Shown here one piece after another: positions 27,201 to 39,200 of a stretch of DNA of 64,000 bases; the stretch's first letter is position 1; every line of letters starts with the position of its first letter. Position numbers and translations under genes: made by a program. The stretch comes from Nemopilema nomurai (lineage: Eukaryota; Cnidaria; Scyphozoa; Rhizostomeae; Rhizostomatidae), in assembly GCA_003864495.1 (NCBI GenBank), contig ML133460.1, positions 1,038,873-1,102,872 of the forward strand, read 5' to 3'. The notes under the pieces are model-generated. The model had not been told where the DNA came from. It ran no database searches and saw nothing but the letters and a program-made list of their open reading frames with translations.

Positions 27201-30200
27201 AGTCTTCAGTTTTCACTCAAAAAATTGATCATGTATTTAGTAAAAACTGGTAAAAACTGATGCATCAGTGACCGTCAGTTTTGATTGAAGAAGTTGACAC
27301 GTCTAATTTTGTCAGTTTTAACTGATGGGATTTCTACTCATTGACGTAGACTTCATTGCTTTAAGCTGGTGCCACCGACAAAGCAGAGATAGAATCGCAC
27401 ACCAGTTTTCAGGCGTCAGTCTAAAGATTTTTTATGATGGTGTTGTCTCTTTTAGCTTAGGCCTTCGAGTTTGCTGCAATTATTTGACTTCTGGCAACAG
27501 GAGCTACCTATCCTGTTTTGAAACGTCATTTCTGATAACCAAAGGAAAGTAATTTATGATTTTTAGTTTTAAGCAAAAAACGGGCAGCAAGGCGCGGGCG
27601 ACCTTTGTTGGACGTGGAACTTATTTGGGATAGTTTAAATAGAAGCGCTCAGAGTGGCGCGAGGAAAGCAGCCAATAGCATTTTTAAACAAGCTGGGGGG
27701 AGTGTTGGGACCGCTATTTCTAGCGTTCAACCCTTTTACAACTATTCCATTTTCATTACTACTGCAACCAACTCCTTTCTCTCTACTGCAACAAGCTTGC
27801 GTGTCTCTACTACGAGTGGCTTGCGTGTCTCTACTACGAGTGGCTTGCGTGTCTCTACTACGAGCACCAATATTTCTATATATTGGTAACTATTGGCTAA
27901 ATAATAAGCATTTCGAAGCGATTTCTTCATTAGCATTAGTATTCAAATCACGTAATTACAGCTGTTATTATCAATTAGTTAATTAAAATACACTACGTTC
28001 TACCGTGTCGATCGCGTATTACTCACGAATGTTCTCATGTGAATTTACCAAACAGGGTTTGGGCCTCAAGAGAGAGTGACTAGATTGAACAGAAAATTAT
28101 ACCGAATTGGATGGGTAAATCGAAGGCACCGCGAAATTTCTAATCGTATTGATTCCACCTGGTTTAATAAATTCCAAAATGTTGTAATGTAATGCGGCAC
28201 ATTCGAATCGAGAGCTCTCAGTCCCTTGGCAAAAAGACAAAAGAAAAACCTGTCCATGTGGGAAAAGTCCAATGCGCCCAACTTGCATGGGAGATGATGA
28301 CTGATGGTCCCTTTTGCTGCCTTCTCGAACACAAAACTCGCCGGCAGACCATCATATTGTAATAGTGCTAGCTTGGACTTCGTTCATTTTACTTCTTGCA
28401 ATCACCTTTTGCACATTAGATTGTTTACAATTCCTTTTATTATTTCTCTAGAGATATTTGGTATGATTGTTCAGTTTATTTAATTAGTTTTGGGGGTAAT
28501 ATCCTTTGTATACACTTTTATTTTGTTAAAGCGTACCCATCCAGTATTTCAATAAGTTTTTGTTTATGCGATATTTTGGGCGTGTTGCATCTAGGCAGAT
28601 TAGAGAGAGTCGAGCGAGACGCTCTTTTCTCTAGTAGCGACGAGCAAACCTAAGGACTTTACCCTTCTAGGGGCAAGATGCTTGAGAAGGGTCTTGTCGC
28701 CTACGTGTCGTCTTTGTGTATGATATATGTTTGCGAAGCATCTGCTGTCGAAGACCCCTAGTGTAGCGCTTGTGAAAGGTTGCGCCCATGTCAAGTCCGA
28801 ATGCCGTTTGTCGCATGCAGTGTAGGTAGCTGCCACGGGAGATTTTATGTCAAAAGATGAAGAGGAACATTTTATATACGGATATACGTCGCATTTAATT
28901 TGTTGGCCACCCTCAGTATGATACTTTTACCATCTAGGCCGTTCCCCTGTCACCTCCTATCTTACACATTCGCTGCACATATCGCCAGACTAAATTCTTT
29001 TGGAAAAACTTTCAGAATAAATCCGTGGTGATGAGGTCTTCCAGCTTCATCCATTGCATATTTGCAGCGATGGGAGAAAATCTTTGGCCAGACCCCAGGA
29101 ATAAAATCAGGATACCCCAGTTCCTTTAAATTACCATTACATGACAAAGAGAACAGTAAGAAATAGTTATAAAGCCAAAGGCGGCGGCCCGATCAAAAAG
29201 GCGTTACATAGCCCCAGAGGATTGAGCAGGAAATATGATGAAATGCACTTTAATACTGTTAGTAGTTCCGCCTGTTCTTATTACTCTGAAACTTTCCAGA
29301 ACGAAATATCTACTAAATGCTAGTTTGCTTTCACAACAACAAAAGAAATCAAAGAAAGCAAGATTGTTATTTACGGAGAAGTTCATAAAATTTCGTAAAA
29401 CTTTCGTCTTTTTGAGCATTGATAGAGTCAGTTACTCGTAACGAAACTCAAGTCCAACCGGCTTCAAGAATCGTTCAATTGCCTCATCCATTCGTTTGTT
29501 CATCTCATCCGTAAAATAATTCTTCCAATCTCCTACTTCACCTTTTCGAATAAAGCTCCCCTCCTTCTTCAAAATCTCTCCATTCTGTAAGTGTTCAAAA
29601 TTCAAAGCTTTATTTTCCTTCATCTTTTTGAAGCTCAGATGATTGAGCAAAATTTCCATTTGCTCACAATTGACTTCTTTATCAAGAAACTTTGCCACTT
29701 TCTTAATGTTGGTCTCCAAATCAGCTTTCATTTCTTCGTAAAATACAATGCACATGTTTGGGTGATTTCTTCGCTTCCATGCCTCAACAGTGTACTCAAA
29801 ATATGGCGTGTAAATTAGCAGGTTATCCATGAACAAATCGAAAAAAGTTGGAAAGTCTCCCTCGTAATTGCAATAATTAAATAATTTTTCGTGATGGAAC
29901 AGTGACACAACAGTGTCCTTGGGGTTGCGTAGACACGTCACTACCCTGCTTTTGTCCAGCAAATCATCTGGAAAATGGTAGAAGGGAAGATGAGACTTGA
30001 TGACTCTTGGTGAATCCATTTTCTCGACTCTTTCGTGAAAGCCATCTACTTCTAAGAAGCGGGAGAGTACCTCTTTGTGGGGGTCCATAAGAACAGGAAT
30101 CTCCAAAACTGGAACCCTTATATATGAATTATGATTAGCCCCATCCATGTCAAAGTTGTTCTGCATGCACCAGACAAGTTCTTGTGCCCAGTTTGAGCCA

Positions 30201-33200
30201 CTTTTAGGGAAGGTCATTATGTAAACATCTTCCGGTCGGACGTGCCAGTTTCCAAAACGATCTCTGAATTCCATATACACTGCAGGCAGGATGCAGTTTC
30301 CAGGCATTGTCCGTACGAATCTCTGCCCAAACTCAAGGAAAGGCGTTGGGTAAACGGTCTTTAGTCTCTCAGTGTCACTATCCGACAGTGGCTCAATTTG
30401 AATAGCTGCCATCTTGGCTGAAAGTCGTGAAGAAAAAGGAAGCTTCGAACAAGGACGGTAGTTTTCGATCACCAAGTCTCATTGTCATCAACATTATTAA
30501 CCATTTAGAGATAAGCTGCCGCCTTTGCCGTGTTTGCACTGTCTTACAAAGTTAATCCCTTTTGTTTTACCTTTAGAGGCGACATTGGATTTTCAAGAAA
30601 CATAGAGCCTGATTATTATATGTCGTAAATCTTTTGACGCGAAGTATTCCCGAGGTTAAAACAATAGTTGGGTACAGAAGGTGCAATTTTGAAAACATGT
30701 TTGAGAATACGGCTGCGATTAAGGCCACTTAGAGGCCGCAGCTCCATTTCTTTATGCTAATCGAACTTTTCGGAAAGAAAAGGCGTTTGCTCCAAGAAAT
30801 ACGGGAAGAAAAGATCCTGTGTTGGAAAAATATTCTTTGCATGTGCAATAGTGCTATTTTTGATTTGGTTTAGTTCGTTATTTTTTACCATAGCAATTTA
30901 TCACCATTTGCACATTTGATTGTTTGTAATTCCTTATGTTGTTTAATTGTGCATTTTACTTCAGTAATTATTTCTCTAGGGACTTTCGGTATCATTCTTC
31001 AGTTAGTCTTGGGGGTAATATAGTTTGTATTCATCTTTATTATGGAAATGCGTAACCATGTAATAATATTTCAATTAGTTTTTGCCACGTCATATTTCGG
31101 CCGTCCGAGGCGCAATTCACTCTTGCAAATAGCATACGGGATTTCCACGATTTCCAGGGATTTTTTCAACAAGAGGATTTTCAAAAAGGGGTTACGAGAT
31201 TTTTTGGAGTGATTGGCCCCTCGTCACGTCTGAATGCCGTTTGTCGCATGTAGCTTAGGTAACTGCCGGGAAAGTTTTATATCGGAAAGAAAAGAAAGAA
31301 ACATTATACCTACGGATCTACAATGTTTTTATTTCTTAGTCATCCTCAATATTACACATGCGCAGAGCTCGGTCAGCTTGCACTGAGAAATGAGACAAGT
31401 GGAAATGAATGTTTCTCCAGATAGGCAGAGAGATGTATTGGATCGTTTATACGAGGAACGCTTGAAGACAGCAATACGTTTTGAATATTTGTGATTCTTC
31501 ACAAAAAACAAAGAAAGTGAATGTTGTATTGAATGGTAAATTTTGCAAATAGACATTCATAACAATAAACTTTCATCCTGCACTTTTTGGAAAAATATTG
31601 CTGTAGAAGAAGCCATTATTGCGAAAATTTTAGAAATAAAAGCGAATTCTGTATTTCTATGCAAGTCTGTATTTTACTGGGAAGCTTCGAATAGTTGATA
31701 AAAAAAAATCTAATTGATAATCTAATTACAGCATATGTGATTGTGTGAATATTTGTATAGTCATCTATCATAAGAACCAGGAGATCTTTGTTTTCAACAG
31801 CTTCAGATATAAATGTTGAAACAGCTTTATCATGGTTGAATGACAGTTTCACCCGTTCTCTCTTTTGAGTTGATTTGGAGACACTCACTCCACTTTTATT
31901 GAGAATGAATAGTCCTGTCTCACTTATCCCTTTTCCTACTACTCGTTGGGATAGTACTTTTTGGAACCAGCTTGCTTTTTGTGACTGGCCAAAGACAAGC
32001 ATATAGAGTGCAGCAACAACCTTCTTCTCATTCTGAAGCAGTTTACTTGGTGTCTGTTCTTGGACCGACATGGCTTCTAGAAGGGTTTGGAAAATGCTGG
32101 TTGCTCCTGCATCTTGGCACATTACCTTGACAGCCTCTGGGTCAAAAGGTGGTTGCTGATCATTGTGGCCATACTTTGACCACGACAGTTCTCTAAAAAG
32201 GGTCACCTCATGCTGTAGGTCGATGCTCCTGGAAAGAAGTGCCTTCATCTGTGGCAGGAAATATGCAGGCACGTACACAAATTCATTACCCACATCAACA
32301 TGTCCTAGTCCAACAATATAATCAGTTATGATTTCTGATGTAGGGACATACTTGACAAGGCTTGTTGGAATCAATGAAAACTTCTGGCCATTAATCACAG
32401 TTTCCTCAAAACATGGCACAGAAGTCTCATCCTGCTCATCTGGTATTTTTTCCAGGCCCGTGTTTGTTGTTGCAGTGCTGTCCTGAGATGATGAGCTCTC
32501 TGAAGAAGCGAACTCAGATACAATTTCCTGCAACTGAAGAAGCATACCTGTTTTAGACTTAAACTGACACTGTGATAATCTGTAGTTTTAAGTTGATAAT
32601 GAATTAAAGATAATCAACTGCATTCAACTTTTTATTGTTTTCTTGTGAAAAACTATGAGATAAGGAATTACAAACTAAATGTGTTTATATGGAATTACTA
32701 AATTCTGTTGATTTCTCTAAAAATTAATCTCAGAAAAGCTTGTGACTTGTAACATATGGGTTATTGAAGAGTAATAGACGTTTCCGTTCTTGTATAGATG
32801 GACACGCCCCCTTTTACAAAGTGTTTGCTTTTTTTCTATATTCAGTCTCAACATAGGTAATGATAAACAAATTTAACTCACCTTAGCATAAGACAAAAGT
32901 TCTGTAAAATTCGGAGGCAATTTTGCTGTAAAAGAGCGCTTCTTTGTGCAGGTAATGACGCAATCTGTACAAAACTTGTCGCTCAATTTTCTTTCATTGC
33001 GTTGGTCGAACGCTTTAAATAAAACACTACTTCTTCCAATCCTTGCGTGTAAGTTAACGAGGTGTTTGGAACGGCTGTTCCATTCGTCATGGTGTGCATT
33101 GGCACAAAGTTTTGAAAATCTTCCCATTTTGGTCGTTTATTTTTTCGTCAACTTAAAAAATTTAAGCAAGTAATTGGCAATAATTGCGTGACACAGGTCA

Positions 33201-36200
33201 AATTTTCCCGCCATTCGACGGGACCCAGACCCTTTGTAAATTGACCTGTTGTTCATATGTGAGTGATTTAGATACGTGCTCTCCACGAGGACAGAAACTG
33301 TTTTGTAGGGGTTGGAAACATTTAGATGTTATGTTTTTTTTGGTGGAATTATTTTAAACGCGTGCATTTGTTGGAGGTAAGTGGACCAAACCATGGTTAT
33401 GTCAGACTGATTTTGTTGCGTCGGCCTAAGCGATAGTCATGAATGAAATCGTTTTTCATCAAAAGTCCCAGGTATAAAGTTGAAGTAAACATGGTTTGTG
33501 AATTGTGAAAAAACAAGAATAATTAAAATTTGAGTTTTCTTGTTAATCTGTTGTTTTTGACTGTTAATCCATTCATTACAATCTCCTTCAATATAAATGT
33601 TTCTGCTGGCTAGGTTTGAGACGCTGTATTTTCTAAACAATTAAAAATCGGGGTCATGTTCCACGGTAGATTTGTGGGAAATTTATCTGTGTAGGGCTGT
33701 AGTTAAAAAAATTTGAAATTTATCGCAGCAGATTTTACACGTTATTTTTTTAACGGAGGGTGGTAAAAATGCCCAATTTTCTGCTTTGGCCTAAGTTTGT
33801 TTACACTTTCCGGGACCGTGATTGGCTTAGCGGCGAGAGAGACCACATGACTTAGCGCAAGCTCTCAGCCAATCAAGATTTGAGCCCTATGCTTGTGATT
33901 ATTCACCCTGTTTCACCATAAAAATGGGAAGAGGAGTTAATGGAGTTTTTGTAGCGGAGAATTCTCGCGCTACGCATGGGCCTACTGCACTAGCATTCAG
34001 CTAACAACAGCAAAATCATGGTGGTATCCCATAATGCATTTCGTTCATCTAATCACGAGACACGGCGCATAATAAAGCTTTTAAGAGAAATCCCACATGA
34101 ATTTGCACTGTCCCCTTGAGATTGATTAATGCCTCGTTGTAAAACGCGGGCTGCTTTTTGTGTATTCGTGCGCGCACATTCACGGGTCTGCGCGCCTTTA
34201 CGTGCGCTCCCACGGTTGACCACATACTAGGCCCTTTCGTCATTAGGACATCACAATTTGAGGAGCCTGCAAAGTTCTTCATCAGCTTCTTACTAATTTC
34301 TAAATCATGAGCACTTTTCTAGTGACGATGGAAAAACGTATTTTCTGGCTTCCAAAGCATCACCTACCTCATTTGTTAGTTTCTCAAACTGTTTCACGGC
34401 TGCTTCCTTATCCAACGGCATGTCTTTAGTAGGGCCAAATATCTTTGGAAAATACCTGAAAAAAAAACGTGGTCTTCTTATTCAAATAGCGTTGCACCTT
34501 GAGAAACGTTTAATAGAAGCTATCATTAGAGTCACACCAAGATTAACTGTAAAACTTTTAATAAACTTTTTTAGTATCCAATGAGATTCGAATTAATTAT
34601 TGCTATTTCTAGATTTTCCAGTGTTGAAGATGTCCTTTACATATCGGTTTCGTTTGATGTTAGTGTCCGCCGATTGTTCGTGTCCGTTTTTTGGTGTCCG
34701 TTGAATCTATGGATGAATCTATTGGATGGAGGTGTAGGATGTTTATTTTCGCGTGTCAACTTTATAAAGATATTATGTTTTGACATTTAGAGCTGACTGA
34801 AATCTAGGGTTACCAATCGCGTCTTGTGCGCTTCTTTGAGATATGTGACGTGGTGGTAGGTCTCCCATACAGAAATTTAACACAGAATGGCATGGAACTT
34901 ACTCTGGCAAAATGCGGCCAAGAACCAAATTAGCATCGGTAACAGCAAGGTAGCCATCTAGATGGAAATGACATTTAACCACGTGAGAAGTAAGCAACTG
35001 ATCATCAACGTTCACTTGCACATGTAAGTAAACAACTTGGATATAGATTTACCGAGGACAGTACAAGTGGGAAAACAAATTAAGGTCATCGAATGCCATA
35101 TAGGCAAAGACGCACTACAACAAGATGATTGACGTCATAATTAGGCGACCATTCCATTCTGTATACCTTTAGGTGTAGTAGCAGAGAAAGAAAGGACTGT
35201 TATTTTGAAAAAAACTTTTTAGCGCGTTCTGAATTCCTCTCAGCAATTGTAAATTATGGTTTCCCAAATTTCAGATACTCAAGAGCCGACATTGCACAAC
35301 TAATTCAATGTGCAACAGAAGCTAAGTAATATAACAAACATAATTAAATCAAAGATGGCAAATGGGTGCTACTCTTTCGGCCAACAAATTCAATAACAAC
35401 GTGGGTCTCTCTATAGTTAAATAATTGGGGCTGGTTAGCTTTTGATGTTACATTGCTCACCTTTCCTGTAGCAGACCGGACCGGGGTGGGCTCCTGCTGA
35501 CTCGGGCCCCACAACAAACATTCCGGCCCGGAAGAACAGACGAGATCCACCCCCTGCAGCCACAGTGTTTATGTCGAGCTAAAGCGAGAGAAGACGAAGA
35601 GTCTGCTTACTTTACACATAACAAATTGATTCATTGGCCATCCGTCATAATGATCTGGGGACAGATTGTTCCATTGCACGTGTTCGATGAATTAAAATAG
35701 ATTGAAAAGCATCTTGGGTAGAATTAGAAGCATGTACAACATGGGTACGATTTGAAAGGTATCACCGTAAAAGGTCAATTCAGTGGTGGTGCTGATATAA
35801 ATTGACAACAACACGAACCTGCGGTGCCTGGATGCTGACGCCAGCGGTCGTTGTCTCAAAGACATGCTCGTACGCACCCGCGTATCTTGATACGTCAGTC
35901 GACGTTCCTTAGAAGATAACATTGCTGTTATTGAAACGCACAGGGAGAGTGCTCACACTGATTTCTATTGAAGCTTTTTAGCGTAAATGTTAAAATACGA
36001 TTTCCAGACCATGTAAATCGTAGTAAAGTTGCAATCTAGCTACAATGCTCTATCTTTGAACACTTGAAGACACCCACCTCCCATGTCAAAGCCGATTACT
36101 GGCTTCTTCACTGCAGTATCGAATGTGGTTAATCCATACCCAACCTAGAAAAAAGTTGCACCTATATTTAGGCAGATTAGAGAGTAAAACGATAGCCTGA

Positions 36201-39200
36201 AACTACACTGACAGATTTTTCATGCATAAACTTTCAGAAGCTTAATTATGGAATATTTGAGACTTGAAAGAACTCAAATCATGCAGTCTTAAGTAAGGTC
36301 AAGACTTAAAGATTTAAAACGCAGGAATCACGGATATTTGAGTCAGGTCAGATCTTGGAAACTTGAAAAGCTCAAACTTGTGAGACGTATAAGGCTAGAA
36401 TCCAAAATACTTGAAAATCCCGTATCTAGGGGCTTTGTAAAACTCAAACTTTGGGACCTTAAAAGGCAAATGTCTTGAAGACTTTAGAAAAACTTCTGTT
36501 TGTTATGTTTTACAAGAAGCAATGTTCTAATTTAGCTATTACTGTTTGATGACAAAGACTTACCCCATGAACTTGACAGAAATATATTCCAGATAACGCT
36601 ACAGTTTATCTATAGAAATGGTCGACCTGTTTACGACCATCCCTAACCTTGCCACATGCCTCCTGATATTCTCTACCGTTTCTATCGTCAAGTATGTAGT
36701 TGAGTGTATAGACCCTCGAATTTTTTATGTTTAATGGCCCCGGGATGGACACAATATTCTGCTCTCCGAGGTACCGACCTGTTTAAGTAATTTCCTGTAT
36801 GTAAAGTTTCTTTGTAACATATAATGTCAATACTTCGATTATTCGATAACATGTGTAAACAAGACTTTAGAAGCTCGAATCATGAATTCGACTCACCACT
36901 CCTCCTGCTGGTCCAGAGAGAATAGCCCTGCTCCCAATAAACCTGGAAAAATTATGACAAAGGTCCCATCACATCACTTTGTCTCTTTGATTCTAGTTTG
37001 CTAGTATTAGCTCTGCTCACTGTTGTCAGAGGGTCCCTGGTGTGGGCCATTTAACTATAAATATACAAGTAGTCTGTGGTACCGGCAAAAATTCTACCGT
37101 TTCATACTCCATATGTGATAGGCCATGACTGCTAATCTAGGTTCCAACCACAAAATATTACAAGGAAGGCATCATAAGGTAACATTTTCTAAAACAGGCG
37201 GTCCAATTTCAGATTGAACCGTATTATGAATTAAGGTACAATTTTACAAAATAAGCATTTACTTAATTTTGATGGTAACGGCACCGCATACATTTTCAAA
37301 TATACCGGCATGAACAAATTTTCTTGACAAAGAAAGTGACGAGTGCCCCTTCTGTTGCTGCCTATTCTGTGTTCCCAACTTCGTTCGTATATCAAACTAG
37401 TGTTTGAACAAGCAGAAGTTGAAACATGCAAAAACTTACCTGTCCACAGGGGTGAGGCCACCGTCAGACTGCATGAAAAGAACACGAACATCCTGCAACA
37501 AAAGATACGTCTTTTGAATTCTAATCATAGAGATATATAGATATTACAAAGAGAAAGATACTACACACTTTCATAATACGCTAACTGTTTAACATTAATT
37601 ATTGTAGTCAATAGGGTGATTCCTCAAACCACTTTCACGAATGAGAATCCAAGACGCTGGTTCAAATTGCAAATTAGGTAACATTGATAGGTACAAATAA
37701 CATAAACAACAAAAAGGATGAAGGTGGAAGCTGGAAGAAAAGTACAGAAAGTACAAAGATTAGAATTTGGAAACCTATCGGTGGGGTGGAGAACCATTTG
37801 CGATCGTTATCATAGAGGAAGTCAACTGTATTGTATGCCGATATTTCACGGTATCATTTAATAGTCTATGATACTTTACGATATTCTATTCTATGGTATT
37901 CTATGATAATCTGTTATATTTTATGACATTATGTGATATTTTAAGTTATTCTAGGGTATTTTATGATATTCTACGAACTTCTACAATGTTCTATGATTAT
38001 CTACAATTTTCTACGATATTCTTTGATGTTCTACAATATTCTACGATATTCTATGATATTCTAAGATATTCTAACTTTAAGTTTATTTTGCATGCAGTAT
38101 TGTCGAGTCCATACTAAGAGACCTGATGCATCCTAAAGCGTTTGCAAATAGAATAGGGTGTCAAAAACCTTAATGATACCACCTGGCTTCTGTGAAAGGT
38201 CTTTTCATAGAATGTCCCTCAAGCAAATGAACTTACCTGAAGATTGTTCTGAAAACCTTTTGAGAAGCCACGAACATACTTCTTGATGCAGGGGGTGAGG
38301 TACGCATCGGCACAGGCTAACGACACAAGAAGGGCAGAGCTCAGTTTAAAGTGGACAATCTTAACGATGGAGAACTGCAATGAAGTTGTTCTGGATTCAT
38401 AAAATATTATAATGCAAAACATTTTGTACACCACTTGCAAAGCAAACAATGATAATAGGATATATATAAAGTGAATGATTTTAGCATCTGACTTTAAAAG
38501 ATCAATATGCTTTTAAAAATGAATTCAGATAATTCTTACCTGTATACCCTCTTGGAACAATACGGGCCATTGGCATAATGTCTGAAGAGAGGGAAACTTG
38601 TCCAAATCCCATCTCCTTTGCAATTTCACCAACCCTTCGCTCGTGTGCATCATACCTGATTTGGGAACGAAAAATTCCACTTGTCAATGAAATCATAATT
38701 ATATAGCTAGAACAAATAGATCTAAAAAACAGCACAAGTTAGATGGATATATCAAAGTTCTCTTTTTTTCTCTTCAGCACAGCCAGTGAAAAGAAAGAAC
38801 GGTTAGGAAATTCTTTGACTTCTCATACTAGCACATGATCAATTGAAATACTATTTTTATTTATCTTTATTAAAAAACATTGGATGACTAGCAGATTTGT
38901 GGTAGATTCTGACTAACTATCTAATTAATTTCAGTTCTGTAAATCAAAACGATAACAAACATACGAAAATGCATGCATCAACACCACTGCAAGGTTGTGA
39001 ATTCCCTTCTGAAGCAGATCCTAGAAGGGTTGATTGAAAGTTAATATAAACAGTTCAAAATATCTTTCGTGAACCAAAAATTAACTACAACCATGGATTG
39101 AAGTTATTGACATTTAGACAATGAATCTGATATCTAAAGTATTTCTAAGTTCCCTAGCTTTGCATTGTTCAATAAAGAAGCTTGTCCTGCAACTGGGATA

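Larger units (their letters stand above)
13027..34367 (-). other. OPLAH intron 14, about 21.3 kb, hosting a sulfotransferase gene array
   Basis: The intron is bounded by the exon 14 donor (AATGAG|GTAGGT) and the exon 15 acceptor (CCAATCAG|ATAAAC). It is many times longer than any other intron of the gene and contains five intact SULT genes in the host's orientation. The subregion 13027-15006 shows no gene, only a short degenerate run of GGTGTTC-type motifs near 14300-14376. Confidence 0.85.

Noticed and set aside
27797..27864. Possible CRISPR-like direct repeats
   Set aside because: Head-to-tail 24-bp units with no spacers in a eukaryotic intron; an ordinary tandem repeat.
27605..27986. Two overlapping plus-strand ORFs with repeated LRVSTTSG / CVSLLRVA
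   Set aside because: The repeats are only the translation of the 24-bp tandem repeat, whose length is a multiple of three.
15007..30475. SULT copies as processed pseudogenes (retrocopies)
   Set aside because: All five frames are intact with active-site motifs; flanking spacers are co-duplicated, so the array grew by tandem DNA duplication. An original single retroposition event remains possible but no poly(A) remnant was seen.
36240..36490. Possible tandem repeat of ACTTGAAA / ACTCAAA motifs in an OPLAH intron
   Set aside because: Too degenerate and irregular to define a unit by eye.
37893..38117. Plus-strand ORF rich in FYDIL
   Set aside because: By-product of the AT-rich minisatellite in OPLAH intron 7.
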